Below, piece after piece: positions 34,944 to 44,129 of a stretch of 64,000 nt of DNA. Position numbers and translations under genes: made by a program. The notes under the pieces were generated by a model, which saw only the letters and a list, made by a program, of their open reading frames with translations, was not told where the DNA came from and ran no database searches. The stretch covers positions 310,001 to 374,000 of the forward strand of contig CAVPTI010000020.1 of the NCBI GenBank assembly GCA_963708775.1. Direction: 5' to 3'. The DNA comes from JAGVSR01 sp963708775. Lineage in GTDB: Bacteria; Pseudomonadota; Alphaproteobacteria; Rhizobiales; Hyphomicrobiaceae. The number at the start of each line of letters is the position of its first letter. Position 1 is the first letter of the stretch.

Positions 34944-36239
34944 TCAGGCGGCGCGGCGTTCCAGGATGGCGATGAAAAAGCCATCAGTTCCGTGGGAAGC
35001 GGGCGTCAATTGGAGCGTGTCGGTGCGGCCGTCAGCGGATGCCGGCGGTTCGGTGCCAAGGCGCTCCGTCCAGACGGCGCCGAAAGGAACGACCGAGAAT
35101 TCAGGCGCGGCGGCCAGGAATGCTTCAATCGTGCCGCGGTTCTCTTCGGGGAGAAGCGAGCAGGTGACGTATACGAGGCGACCGCCGGGCTTGGTGAGGC
35201 GGCTCGCGGTGGCCAGCACAGCGGCCTGTTCTGTTTGACGCTCTTCGATGTTGCGCGGCTTCAGTTTCCACTTGCTCTCCGGGCGGCGGCGCCAGACGCC
35301 GGTGCCGGTGCAGGGGGCGTCGACGAGCACAAGGTCGAACTTCGGGCCCAGCGCTTCGAGCGCCTTCTGGTCGCCTCCCTTGAGGATCTGGACGTTGCGA
35401 ACGCCGGCGCGTTTGACGCGCTCGAAGATGGGCTTCAGGCGGTTGCGATCGTCGTCGTAGGCGAAGATCTGGCCGGTATTCTGCATTTGCGCCGCGAGCG
35501 CCAGCGTCTTGCCGCCGGCTCCTGCACACAGATCAAGCACCTGAAGGCGCGGGCCGGCCCCAGCCAGAAGAGCGGCAAGCTGGGAGCCTTCGTCCTGGAT
35601 TTCGCACCAGCCCGCCTGGAAGGCGGCTTCGGCTTCGAGGTTGGGCGTGCGGGCAGTGCCGACCGGTGGCGGGACGCGGATGCCGATAGGTGAGTGCAGG
35701 CAGGCTTCGGCCCCGAACTCGGCAAGCGCCTTCAGGACCTTCTCCTGCGTCGCCTTCAGCGTGTTGACGCGCAGGTCGGCTGGGGCGCGTTCGGCGAGTT
35801 TGCGCCCTTGCTCGATGGCGGTATCGCCGAAGGCTGCCGTGAAGCTCGGCCACAGCCACTCCGGCACGTCGGCCTGGACGTGGGGCGGGGCGTCTTCGAG
35901 TGAACGGCCGAGGCCAGCGCGTTCGGTCTCACTCAGCGGTTCAGGGGCGTGGTTCTGTCCGTCGCAGGCGGCGTCGACAACGTCGGACTCCATGCGGAAG
36001 GCGGCGGACGCTGCGCCGATGGCGAGCGCGCGTGGGCTGTCGGCTCCCATCGCCCAGGCGATCGAGGAACGGCGGCGGAGTGCGTCGTAGACGAGGCCGC
36101 CGATGGCGTTGCGATCGCCGGAGCCGGCAAAGCGATGGGCTTTGCCCCAGTCTGCGAGCGCGATGCCCACCGGCTGGTGCCGGTTCACAATCGTTTCAAG
36201 AACTTCGATAGCAGCCGCGATGCGCGCGCCGGGCTTCAT
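34944..36239 (-). CDS. rsmB: RsmB-type 16S rRNA (cytosine-C5) methyltransferase
   Basis: A 431-residue RNA m5C methyltransferase. The SAM site is LDLCAGAGGKTLALAAQM, and the two catalytic cysteines are in DAPCTGTGVWRR and VTCSLLPEENRG. The N-terminal part is an RNA-binding region shorter than the NusB-fused RsmB of Escherichia coli, as is common in Hyphomicrobiales. The ATG at 36239 was chosen; the MAPEG gene ends five bases before it, and guaB lies further upstream on the same strand, so the three may be one transcript. The exact position modified is inferred. Confidence 0.9.
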   Translation of the reverse strand: MKPGARIAAAIEVLETIVNRHQPVGIALADWGKAHRFAGSGDRNAIGGLVYDALRRRSSIAWAMGADSPRALAIGAASAAFRMESDVVDAACDGQNHAPEPLSETERAGLGRSLEDAPPHVQADVPEWLWPSFTAAFGDTAIEQGRKLAERAPADLRVNTLKATQEKVLKALAEFGAEACLHSPIGIRVPPPVGTARTPNLEAEAAFQAGWCEIQDEGSQLAALLAGAGPRLQVLDLCAGAGGKTLALAAQMQNTGQIFAYDDDRNRLKPIFERVKRAGVRNVQILKGGDQKALEALGPKFDLVLVDAPCTGTGVWRRRPESKWKLKPRNIEERQTEQAAVLATASRLTKPGGRLVYVTCSLLPEENRGTIEAFLAAAPEFSVVPFGAVWTERLGTEPPASADGRTDTLQLTPASHGTDGFFIAILERRAA

Positions 36240-36243
36240 TGGT

Positions 36244-36666
36244 TTATCCCGCCGTGAAGACGTGGATGGCAAGCTTCACCCACATGGCGATCAGCACGAG
36301 GTTGCTCAGGAGGTAGGCCAGGAAACGATGCGCGATCTTGTTGTAGGTCGTGAAGATGGCGGCGTGGATGATGCGAAGGATCACGTACACCCAGGCCAGT
36401 GCCGTCATGGGATAGTCGGCCGAGCCTGTCAGGATCGCGAGGATCACGACCACAAAAAACAGCATCGGCATTTCGAGCTGATTGTGGAATGCGTTGGAAA
36501 TTGTTCCCGCACGACCGGGCCACGTTGGACGCACGCCGGGATCGTTGCGAATGACTGTGCCGGCGCGGACCGCGCCGAGGCGCTCCTTGGCCATCCAGAA
36601 CATGAGAACAAATGTCAGGCCGGCCTGCAGGAGCAGGGGCTGCACAATCGACAGGTTGGGGTTCAT
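36244..36666 (-). CDS. MAPEG family membrane protein
   Basis: A 140-residue protein with four helices. RPTWPGRAGTISNAFHNQLEMPMLFFVVV is the region where MAPEG proteins bind lipid or glutathione; the polar turn with Asn-x-x-Glu is typical. It lies nine bases after guaB and five before rsmB, all on one strand. Bacterial members are of uncertain function. Confidence 0.85.
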   Translation of the reverse strand: MNPNLSIVQPLLLQAGLTFVLMFWMAKERLGAVRAGTVIRNDPGVRPTWPGRAGTISNAFHNQLEMPMLFFVVVILAILTGSADYPMTALAWVYVILRIIHAAIFTTYNKIAHRFLAYLLSNLVLIAMWVKLAIHVFTAG

Positions 36667-36675
36667 TGAGGTTCC

Positions 36676-38166
36676 TTACAGTCCGCCCGGATAGTTCGGG
36701 CTCTCGCGCGTAATGGCGACGCCGTGGGCGTGGCTCTCGCGCATGGAGGCTGGAGAGATGCGCACGAACTCGGCCTTCTCGCGCAGCTCTTCGAGTGTGC
36801 AGGCGCCGGTGTAGCCCATGCCGGCGCGCAGGCCGCCGACGAGCTGATGCAGAACGCCTTCGGCCGGGCCCTTGTAGGGCACCTGACCCTCGATGCCTTC
36901 CGGCACGAGTTTCAGCGTGTCTTTGACTTCCTGCTGGAAGTAGCGGTCGGCGGATCCGCGCGCCATGGCGCCCACCGAGCCCATGCCGCGGTAAGCCTTA
37001 TATGTGCGGCCCTGGTAGAGATAGGTATCGCCGGGAGCTTCGTCGGTGCCGGCGAGCAGAGAGCCGATCATCACGCAATCGGCGCCTGCAGCCAGTGCTT
37101 TGACGATGTCGCCGGAAAAGCGAATACCGCCATCGGCGATGATGGGAACGCCATGCTTCTTGGCTTCGGCGGAACAGTTCATGATTGCGGTCAACTGAGG
37201 CACGCCCACGCCGGCGACGATGCGCGTGGTGCAGATCGAGCCGGGACCAATGCCGACTTTCACCGCATCGGCGCCTGCTTCGATGAGCGCGCGTGTGGCG
37301 GCGGCAGTGGCGACGTTGCCGGCCGCAACCTGCACGACATTCGACAGCTTCTTGATGCGCTCGACCATTTCAAGCACGCGCTTGGAGTGGCCGTGCGCGG
37401 TGTCGACGACGATGAGATCGCACCCGGCAGCGATGAGTGCTTCGGTGCGTGCAAAGCCGTCTTCGCCCACGGTCGTGGCGGCGGCGACGCGCAGGCGGCC
37501 TTCCTCATCCTTGCAGGCGTTCGGGTGCTTCTGCGCTTTCTCGATGTCTTTTACAGTGATCAGCCCGATGCACTGGTAATCGTCATCCACCACGACGAGC
37601 TTTTCAATGCGGTGCTGATGGAGGAGCCGGCGCGCGTCCGCCTGGCTCACCGACCGCTTCACGGTGATGAGCTTGTCTTTCGTCATCAGTTCGGAGACGG
37701 GTGTCTCCATGTTGGTGGCGAAACGCACGTCGCGGTTGGTGAGGATGCCGACGAGCTTGCCCTTGCCGTGCGGCTTCTCGACGACGGGAATGCCGGAGAT
37801 CGAATGATCGGCCATCAACTTCAAGGCTTCGGCCAGCTTGGCGCCCGGCGTGATCGTCACCGGGTTCAGAACGATGCCGCTCTCATACTTCTTCACCTGA
37901 GTTGCATGCGCCGCCTGGTCCTTCGGTTCCAGGTTTCGATGCAGCACGCCAATGCCGCCTTCCTGTGCCATGGCGATAGCAAGACGGCCTTCCGTGACCG
38001 TGTCCATCGCGGCCGAGATGATCGGTATGTTGACCTTGATCGACTTCGTCACCTGCGAGGCGACGTTAACCTGTCCTGGCATCACCTCGGAAGCCGCCGG
38101 GACGAGCAATACGTCGTCAAACGTCAGCGCCAACGCCAAATCGTTGACGATCGGGCTTTTCGCCAT
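36676..38166 (-). CDS. guaB: Inosine-5'-monophosphate dehydrogenase
   Basis: A 496-residue IMPDH, which oxidises IMP to XMP with NAD. The catalytic cysteine is in GPGSICTTRIVAGVG; the N-terminal LTFDDVLLVPA and the C-terminal YRGMGSVGAM loop are standard. Two CBS domains fill about residues 95-205 (VTITPGAKLAEALKLMADHS; LITVKRSVSQADARRLL) and would bind adenine nucleotides for regulation. The MAPEG and rsmB genes follow closely. Confidence 0.97.
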   Translation of the reverse strand: MAKSPIVNDLALALTFDDVLLVPAASEVMPGQVNVASQVTKSIKVNIPIISAAMDTVTEGRLAIAMAQEGGIGVLHRNLEPKDQAAHATQVKKYESGIVLNPVTITPGAKLAEALKLMADHSISGIPVVEKPHGKGKLVGILTNRDVRFATNMETPVSELMTKDKLITVKRSVSQADARRLLHQHRIEKLVVVDDDYQCIGLITVKDIEKAQKHPNACKDEEGRLRVAAATTVGEDGFARTEALIAAGCDLIVVDTAHGHSKRVLEMVERIKKLSNVVQVAAGNVATAAATRALIEAGADAVKVGIGPGSICTTRIVAGVGVPQLTAIMNCSAEAKKHGVPIIADGGIRFSGDIVKALAAGADCVMIGSLLAGTDEAPGDTYLYQGRTYKAYRGMGSVGAMARGSADRYFQQEVKDTLKLVPEGIEGQVPYKGPAEGVLHQLVGGLRAGMGYTGACTLEELREKAEFVRISPASMRESHAHGVAITRESPNYPGGL

Positions 38167-38520
38167 GGGTTGCTCCTTGTGAGATGGTGACAGACGGGCC
38201 GCCGCACGGGCCCCAAATCATGTCGGCAGCGCTATATCACCGGCACTTGTCGAGGGGAAGTGCGCCCCTCCGCACGCCCCTAGACGTCCGCGGTTGCCGT
38301 GTGAACCTGCCACGCTTTTGGTGATGCTTCTGGTGATGCTGCTGGACATCCCGATCCTCCGCCGCCGGAAGCCGGTTCGAGTGGGGGTTACCGAATACTG
38401 TTACATATCAGGCGGTCTGATGCCCGGGACAGGAAAATTCGATTGGACCGGAGAAATATTTCCCGGTATCCAAACCACGCTAGACACGTGCTTAGCAAAT
38501 ACGAAACTGGAGGAAACACC
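38167..38520. promoter_or_regulatory. Divergent intergenic region between guaB and pqqA
   Basis: About 350 bases that must contain the guaB promoter and the pqqA promoter. It becomes more AT-rich toward pqqA (GGAGAAATATTTCCCGG near 38449). No known operator is recognised. The open frames in it look spurious. Confidence 0.5.
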
Positions 38521-38610
38521 ATGAAGACCTGGACCAAGCCCGCCGTTCGCGAGCAGGAAGTCGGCCTCGAAGTCACGTCGTACCTGCCGGCCGAAATCGA
38601 CGTCATCTAA
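38521..38610 (+). CDS. pqqA: Pyrroloquinoline quinone precursor peptide PqqA (orphan copy)
   Basis: A 29-residue peptide, too short for usual gene finders. It begins MKTWTKPAVR and carries EVTSY, the E-V-T-x-Y core whose Glu17 and Tyr21 are cross-linked by PqqE and become PQQ. The ending AEIDVI and the 29-residue length resemble the Methylobacterium peptide. A strong GGAGG lies nine bases before the ATG, and a perfect terminator follows. No pqqB, C, D or E is in the window, so this is a solitary copy supplying a pathway encoded elsewhere. It supports a PQQ-using, methylotroph-like organism. Confidence 0.9.
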   Translation: MKTWTKPAVREQEVGLEVTSYLPAEIDVI

Positions 38611-38622
38611 AATAGTCGATTT

Positions 38623-38641
38623 ACTCGCTCGAGCAGCGAGT
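38623..38641 (+). other. Small hairpin in the pqqA 3' untranslated region
   Basis: A seven-base-pair stem (ACTCGCT with AGCGAGT) and five-base loop just after the pqqA stop. With the terminator downstream it makes a short, structured transcript, which may be stable and abundant. Confidence 0.5.
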
Positions 38642-38650
38642 GGTCACACG

Positions 38651-38686
38651 AACGGCGATCGCTTCCGCGGTCGCCGTTTTTATTTT
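38651..38686 (+). terminator. Rho-independent terminator of pqqA
   Basis: A 12-base-pair stem (AACGGCGATCGC at 38651-38662 with GCGGTCGCCGTT at 38667-38678, one G:T pair), a four-base loop and TTTTATTTT. Its T-run overlaps the 3' end of the convergent rlmE gene. Confidence 0.9.
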
Positions 38687-39429
38687 GCCCGGTCATCCCT
38701 GTCGTGATCGCCGGGGCGACTGCGGAAGCCCGTCGCCACGACATACAATTCAGCAGAATCGCTGCGGCTTGCCGGCGGCTTTACGTGGCGGACGACGGCG
38801 AAAGATTTCTTGAGCACTTCGAGCAAGTCTTTCTCGGTGCCACCCTGAAACACCTTGCAGACGAACGTGCCGCCGGGCGCCAGAACATCGAACGCAAAGT
38901 AAGCGGCGGATTCGGCCAGCGCCATAATGCGCAGGTGGTCGGTGTTGGTGTGGCCGACGGTGGGTGCGGCCATATCGGAGAGAACGACATCGGCGCCGCC
39001 GTCGCGCAGCATGCTCTTCAACTTCGTTTCGGCGTCCGGGTCGTTGAAATCCAGCTCGACGATTTCCACTCCGGCCAGCGGTTCCATGCCGAGGTAATCG
39101 ATCGCCACGACTTGGCCGCGTCCATCGATCGACTTCACGCGATCGGCGGCAATTTGTGACCAGCCGCCGGGTGCCGCGCCCAGATCGACCACGCGCTGTC
39201 CCGGCTTCAGGATGCGGTACTTGTCATCCATCTCGAGAAGCTTGTAGGCCGCGCGCGAGCGAAATCCTTCGCGCTTGGCCGCGACGACATACGGATCGTT
39301 CAACTGCCGCTCGAGCCAGCGAGCAGAGGACGTGGAGCGCTTCGCAGCCGTCTTGACGCGAACGCGCATCATGCGCTGACCGCCGCCTGGGCCCTTTGAC
39401 GGGGCCTTGCCTTTGCCTTTGCCTGCCAT
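38680..39429 (-). CDS. rlmE: 23S rRNA (uridine-2'-O) methyltransferase
   Basis: A 249-residue FtsJ-type enzyme that methylates the ribose of U2552 in 23S rRNA. SAM motif DLGAAPGGWSQ, and the catalytic K-D-K-E residues lie in RAAYKLLEM, LSDMAAPT, VCKVFQGG and SAELYVVATG. A basic N-terminal tail of about 40 residues precedes the domain. The ATG at 39429 was chosen; the frame reaches further into the ppx gene region. It lies five bases after the ppx/gppA stop, in the same direction. Confidence 0.95.
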   Translation of the reverse strand: MAGKGKGKAPSKGPGGGQRMMRVRVKTAAKRSTSSARWLERQLNDPYVVAAKREGFRSRAAYKLLEMDDKYRILKPGQRVVDLGAAPGGWSQIAADRVKSIDGRGQVVAIDYLGMEPLAGVEIVELDFNDPDAETKLKSMLRDGGADVVLSDMAAPTVGHTNTDHLRIMALAESAAYFAFDVLAPGGTFVCKVFQGGTEKDLLEVLKKSFAVVRHVKPPASRSDSAELYVVATGFRSRPGDHDRDDRAK

Positions 39430-39434
39430 GATTC

Positions 39435-40595
39435 CTATTCGCCTCTGCGCCGCCGCCGGCCAGCGCGGAACGTGTTGTCTTCCATCATCAGCGAGGACAG
39501 GATGCCTTCGCGTAAGCCGCGATCCGCCACGCGAAGGCGCTCGCACGGCCACGCCCGAATGATCGCTTCAAGGATGGCGCAGCCGGCGAGTACGAGATCA
39601 GCGCGATCGTGTCCGATGCAGGGTTCGGCGACACGCTGCTCATAGGTGCGGTTCAGAAGATCATAGGTCACACGGTTCACGTCGCCGACCTTCATCCAGC
39701 ACCCATCAACTTTGCTGCGATCATATCGCGGCAAGCCGAGTTGGATCCCCGCGACGGTGGTGACGGTGCCTGATGTTCCGAGAAAGTGGACGGCGCTCCC
39801 GGTAATGCGTTTGCGGAATCCATGTCGCTCTTCAAAGGGTGCAATGAGGGCTGCCACGTATGTCACCATCGCTTCGAAGACATCGGGCGTCACCTCGCAA
39901 CCGCCGAAGCGTTCAGCGAGCGTGACGACGCCGACCGGCAGCGAGGTCCACACCGACTGGCCATTGCCCCGGCGGACGCTATCGATGATGCGACTGGCGG
40001 CATGCTGGCCGCTGCCCGAGATACGACGCAAATCGATCCAGACAAGTTCCGACGATCCGCCGCCGATGTCGAAAACGAGTGCATAGTCGACGTTCGTATC
40101 GATCAGCGTAGCGCAGCCGGCGACGGCGAGAATCGCCTCCTCTTCGGGCGTCAGGACCTCGATGTCGAGGCCGATCTCGCCCTTTACGCGGGAGAGAAAA
40201 TCAGTCGAATTGGCCGCCGAGCGGCAGGCCTCGGTGGCAACGAGGCGGGCGCGGTGGGTGCCCGCGCGTTCAAGTTTCTGGGCGCAGATCCGAAGCGCAT
40301 CTATGGTTCGGTTCATGGCAACGTCGGAGAGGCGTCCCGATTGGGACACACCTTCGCCTAGCCGAATGATGCGGGAAAACGCATCCACTACCCGGAAGCC
40401 GCGGCGCGACGGGCGTGCGAGCAGGAGACGGCAATTATTCGTGCCGAGATCCAGCGCGCCATAGACCGGGCCGCGGGAGTCAGTGGGGAAACGATCGGGA
40501 AAACGGCGGGCATCATTTAACGCGGGGGACCGCGCGGGGTCGTTACCCTGGGGTGCTGGTCCAGCCTTCTCCGGCTCGTCGGCGAAACCGTTCAC
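39435..40595 (-). CDS. Ppx/GppA family phosphatase
   Basis: A 386-residue exopolyphosphatase/pppGpp phosphatase family protein. The actin-like fold shows YGALDLGTNNCRLLL, the conserved glutamate region VATEACRSAANS and the second phosphate loop FDIGGGSSELVWID. It lacks the long C-terminal HD domain of Ppx and is of GppA size minus the tail, so substrate is uncertain. The pairing ppx-rlmE is common in Hyphomicrobiales. Confidence 0.93.
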   Translation of the reverse strand: MNGFADEPEKAGPAPQGNDPARSPALNDARRFPDRFPTDSRGPVYGALDLGTNNCRLLLARPSRRGFRVVDAFSRIIRLGEGVSQSGRLSDVAMNRTIDALRICAQKLERAGTHRARLVATEACRSAANSTDFLSRVKGEIGLDIEVLTPEEEAILAVAGCATLIDTNVDYALVFDIGGGSSELVWIDLRRISGSGQHAASRIIDSVRRGNGQSVWTSLPVGVVTLAERFGGCEVTPDVFEAMVTYVAALIAPFEERHGFRKRITGSAVHFLGTSGTVTTVAGIQLGLPRYDRSKVDGCWMKVGDVNRVTYDLLNRTYEQRVAEPCIGHDRADLVLAGCAILEAIIRAWPCERLRVADRGLREGILSSLMMEDNTFRAGRRRRRGE

Positions 40596-40764
40596 GTTTT
40601 CGATCCCCAGAACCTGGTCCAGACCGCGTTTGGCCGGGACCGGCGCGCGGACTTCTCATCAGGCTTCGACTGGCTGCTGCTTGAGCGACACTGTAGCAGG
40701 TGTTCTTGTGGGGTAAAGGAAAAGCGGGCGGACTGATCCTGCCCAGGGATGCGGTGAATTGTTT

Positions 40765-41544
40765 ATGCTTGGCAAGTACTTAACGGCTTTCGTTCTGAGT
40801 TCGTTGTTTGCCGTCTTTTGCGCGCGGGCGGATGGCGTGACACCCGAGGAGGCGGGACGCCGATTGCAGATGGCGTATCCCGATCATATCGCCGGCGTGG
40901 CGGACGGCCAGATCCTGTGGCGGGACGGCACGCGCACGGCGATCGACGACGGTCGAGGGCCAAAGTCGTTCAACGAACTGCTGAGTTCTCCTGATTTGCA
41001 GGACATTTTCGCGATTAATTACCCCAGCGGCGCTCCTTCACCACCGCCTTTGGATGCCGATCCGGGGCGCGCCCGGCCAGAAGCCTTCTTCGACAGGATG
41101 TATGGCAACTGCCGCAAAGGCGAGGTGGCGAAGAACCTCGTCGACGTCGCGTGGATGCCGTCGCGCGGCAAGACGACGGTCAAGGTCACGCGCGTCAACG
41201 GCGTGGCTGATCAGTTGCGGGCGGTGTCGGCGAAGTTGGACCGACTGCCGCGAACGCTCGACGTTTATCTGAAGCCAATCGCCGGAACTTATGCGTGCCG
41301 CTTCATCGCGGGCACTGAGCGGCTTTCGACGCATGGCCACGGCATCGCCATCGATATCGCGTTAAAGCATGCGCATTATTGGCGTTGGTCGAAGCCGGAC
41401 GCCGCGGGCCGTTATCGCTGGAAGAATGACATACCGGTCGAGATCGTGCGGATTTTCGAAGAGCACGGGTTCATCTGGGGCGGCCGTTGGTATCACTATG
41501 ACACCATGCACTTCGAATATCGCCCAGAATTGCTCGTCAAATAG
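40765..41544 (+). CDS. M15-like D-Ala-D-Ala carboxypeptidase, exported
   Basis: About 259 residues with a signal peptide (YLTAFVLSSLFAVFCARA). The zinc ligands of M15 peptidases appear as STHGHGIAIDI and YHYDTMHFEYRPEL. It would trim peptidoglycan peptides in the periplasm. I start at the ATG 40765; a TTG at 40759 is less likely. It is divergent from the ppx gene and ends convergently with folE, with a hairpin between. Confidence 0.9.
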   Translation: MLGKYLTAFVLSSLFAVFCARADGVTPEEAGRRLQMAYPDHIAGVADGQILWRDGTRTAIDDGRGPKSFNELLSSPDLQDIFAINYPSGAPSPPPLDADPGRARPEAFFDRMYGNCRKGEVAKNLVDVAWMPSRGKTTVKVTRVNGVADQLRAVSAKLDRLPRTLDVYLKPIAGTYACRFIAGTERLSTHGHGIAIDIALKHAHYWRWSKPDAAGRYRWKNDIPVEIVRIFEEHGFIWGGRWYHYDTMHFEYRPELLVK

Positions 41545-41547
41545 CCG

Positions 41548-41575
41548 ACGGGCGCCGCGTTACCGTAGCGCCCGT
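41548..41575. terminator. Shared hairpin between the M15 peptidase gene and folE
   Basis: A perfect eight-base-pair stem (ACGGGCGC with GCGCCCGT) and a 12-base loop between two convergent stop codons. No long T-run, but its position suggests a bidirectional transcript end. Confidence 0.55.
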
Positions 41576-41597
41576 GGGCTACATGCAAACTGGACGA

Positions 41598-42209
41598 TCA
41601 GTCGACCATCGACAGGAATTCCTGCCGTGTGATCGAGTTGTCGCGGAAAATGCCGAGCATCCGGCTGGTCACAAGATCGGTGCCGGGCTTCATCACGCCG
41701 CGCGCAGTCATGCACTGATGCTCAGCCTTGATAACGACCGCAACGCCCTGGGGCTTCAGGACGGTATCGATGGCGTTCGCGATTTGCGCCGTCATCTTTT
41801 CCTGAATCTGCAGGCGTTTTGCATAGGCTTCGACGACACGTGCGAGCTTCGAAATACCGACGACACGGCCGTTTGGAATGTAGCCCACCCAGGCGCGGCC
41901 GATGATGGGCGCCATGTGGTGTTCGCAATGGCTTTCGAAGCGAATGCTGCGGAGCACGATCATTTCATCGTAGCCTTCGATTTCCTCGAAGGTCTTGTTC
42001 AAGATCTCTTCCGGGTCTTGTTCGTAGCCGCGGAAGTACTCCTCATAGGCGCGGACGACGCGCGAGGGCGTTTCGTGCAGGCCGTCGCGTGTGACGTCGT
42101 CACCTGCCCAAGAGATGAGAGTGCGCACGGCGGCTTCGGCCTCGGCGCGGGACGGACGGGTCACCATAGGGGGAGGAGCCGTGATCAGCTTGGTCGTTTT
42201 GCTTGCCAT
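41598..42209 (-). CDS. folE: GTP cyclohydrolase I
   Basis: A 203-residue FolE that makes dihydroneopterin triphosphate from GTP for folate and pterins (including the tetrahydromethanopterin-like cofactors important in methylotrophs). Zinc ligands are in ESHCEHHMAPIIG and AEHQCMTARG. The N-terminal 20 residues are variable. The gene has about 447 bases of free DNA upstream. Confidence 0.96.
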   Translation of the reverse strand: MASKTTKLITAPPPMVTRPSRAEAEAAVRTLISWAGDDVTRDGLHETPSRVVRAYEEYFRGYEQDPEEILNKTFEEIEGYDEMIVLRSIRFESHCEHHMAPIIGRAWVGYIPNGRVVGISKLARVVEAYAKRLQIQEKMTAQIANAIDTVLKPQGVAVVIKAEHQCMTARGVMKPGTDLVTSRMLGIFRDNSITRQEFLSMVD

Positions 42210-42656
42210 GTGATGCCAAAATTCCAGGGGCGCTATCGTTTGTCGTGCGAGGTCTACGTAGTCATTCGGGCAGTGGATTGCATCGGCCGCACCCGGGACC
42301 GCGCCGGCCTATTTCAACGGTTCAATTCAAACGCACGATGTAGCACGGCGATCCCGAGCTGCCGAGATGGCCCTAGAGATCGGTTACCAAAGGCCGCTAG
42401 CGGCCGCCATGCTGCCGGAACAGAGGTCGTGCTGCGGTGGAGCCATTGGGTGGTACAGTCGGAGCGATCGGGCTCTCGACCTCTCATTTATCGAAAGTCC
42501 GGCGCACAACACCGAAAAATCATGAAGCAAGGCCTTGAACCGCATCACGTTTTTTTGATCGGTGTCAGCGCACCGACGCCTTTGCGCGGCGCAGCATTGG
42601 GTATGTGGGCGTGTCAAAGCTGCCGACCAGGAAATCGCAGCTTCGACGTCGCAGCC
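42210..42656. other. Intergenic region between folE and the DUF1254 remnant
   Basis: About 447 bases. It contains the folE promoter and, near 42391-42404, the palindrome GGCCGCTAGCGGCC. No gene with family features is found. It marks the change from compact chromosome to the gene-poor accessory part. Confidence 0.5.
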
Positions 42657-43521
42657 TCACACCTTGGTCACAGGGGGAATGACCCACGAGCCGTCGAGGA
42701 TCGACGGGTTGTTTTCATCCGGCCAGTAAAGACGCAACATCAAGCAGAATTTGTCTTTGGGCGCGGGTAGCCAGTTGGCCTCTTTGTCGGCGCCGGGACT
42801 CTCGTTCTGGATGTAAATGACCAGCGATCCATCCGATTCAAACTTCGGATTGGTGCGCACGCTCATCGAGTAGCGATTGATCGGGTTTTCAATGAAGAAC
42901 ATATCTTCATCATACATGGTCAGCGACCAGAAGCCGTTCACCGGCGGTAGCTGACCCTTCTCGAAGCGCATGGTGTATTTGTTCTTCCCGTCGTAGCTCG
43001 ACACGATCGACGGCTTGAGAGACGTCGGATAAACGGCATCCTGCGGGCGATTGGCGCCGAGGCCAATGAGCGTCCGTGCCGGTTGTGCGTTTGCCAGGCA
43101 CTTGGAAGACGTCCGTCCAACCGCTGAGGAACGGCAGCAGAACATAGCGTCCCTTGAAATCAGGCGTGCTCAACACCCAGGGTTCATCGCCCACGTCAAA
43201 GAAAGATGTGGTGTAGAGCGTGTCGGCGTTCGGCGCTGTGACATCGCGGAATTTGGCGTCGGGGTATTCTCGAAGCTTGATGACCTGTCCCATCGGAGCC
43301 CGCGTGCCCTCCGGCTTGGCGACATTCGTGATCACGCGACGTGTCATCTCCATCGTCACAAGCGGGTAGCCGAAGATGTAGGCTTCGGACGCGGTGGCAA
43401 AGTCTTCGCCTCCCTGGACGAGGTCCATAAGCGGACCGTCCCAAGCCGCGGCCGACGTGCTGATCGCGGTGGTGGTAAACAGGGAAAATCCGACTAGAGC
43501 TTCACGACGAGAAATATGCAT
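42657..43521 (-). pseudogene. DUF1254/DUF1214 protein with internal deletion and frameshift
   Basis: The ATG at 43521 starts a normal N-terminus with signal peptide and the DUF1254 part (EAYIFGYPLVTMEMTRRV, TAPNADTLYTTSFFDV, FLSGWTDVFQVPGKRTTGT). At about 43085 the frame changes, and the DUF1214 end follows at once (LIGLGANRPQDAVYPTSL, GFWSLTMYDEDMFF, ILDGSWVIPPVTKV). Family members are about 450-480 residues; here the whole middle, by estimate 150 or more residues, is missing. Both a frameshift and a large deletion are needed, so this is a true relic and not a simple read error. Confidence 0.88.
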
Positions 43522-43694
43522 GGTGGGTCCTCGGGAATTGAGGACAGCACCCTGCAAACGACGGCTCAATGCTGCTATGGAATTTATGACATGACCATAG
43601 AAAGAGTTCGTGGCAGCGGTCGGGTATAGAGGGTGACACCATTAGGATCGCGGCACAAAGTCGATCGCGGACCGTGCAAAGTAGCTAACCAACC

Positions 43695-44129
43695 CTATTT
43701 CAACGTGATTGCGAGCCCGCTCAGGTCCAAGTTCGCCAAGAGCCCAACCTGCTTGCCGCTCAGTTCGAGCACGGCGCCCTTCTGATTGGTCAATACGATT
43801 GCGCGAGCGCCGGCACCCACCGCAAGTCCCGCACCCGCTGCGCCGTAAACGCCCGCAACATCGGACGGCCGATCGATGTTTGTCACGCGGCCTCGCAGCA
43901 CCGTCTTCGAACCGCCAAAGACAAGACCGTAGTCCAAGCCGCCGGTCGACAGCCCATAGGTCCTGCCGCGGAATTTGAGGGTGCCGCTTCCTCCCGAACC
44001 ACCAATCACCCATCCGGCTTTGTAGATCGTGAGCGTGACGTACCCGCTGTCTGCAAGGCTCTTCGTCGACGATGCGGCGACGACTATGAGCGCGACCAGC
44101 GCCGTTCGAACCGCAGATGTCATATTCAT
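43695..44129 (-). CDS. Exported glycine-rich protein, function unknown
   Basis: A 144-residue protein with a signal peptide (AVRTALVALIVVAASSTKSLA). GGGGGAG lies ahead of the ATG. The mature part has repeating short strands (TLKFRGRTYGLSTGGLDYGLVFGG, AAGAGLAVGAGARAIVLT) and ends in hydrophobic residues. The pattern recalls small periplasmic families of Hyphomicrobiales, but I cannot name one. It is intact and lies next to the tRNA fragment. Confidence 0.75.
   Translation of the reverse strand: MNMTSAVRTALVALIVVAASSTKSLADSGYVTLTIYKAGWVIGGSGGSGTLKFRGRTYGLSTGGLDYGLVFGGSKTVLRGRVTNIDRPSDVAGVYGAAGAGLAVGAGARAIVLTNQKGAVLELSGKQVGLLANLDLSGLAITLK

Noticed and set aside
36724..38190. 488-codon open frame opposite guaB
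   Set aside because: The minus strand encodes a complete IMP dehydrogenase. The plus frame has no family features and exists because of GC bias at third codon positions.
42391..42404. GGCCGCTAGCGGCC palindrome as a regulatory site
   Set aside because: Single occurrence, not close to a start codon of an intact gene, and such GC palindromes arise easily in this DNA.
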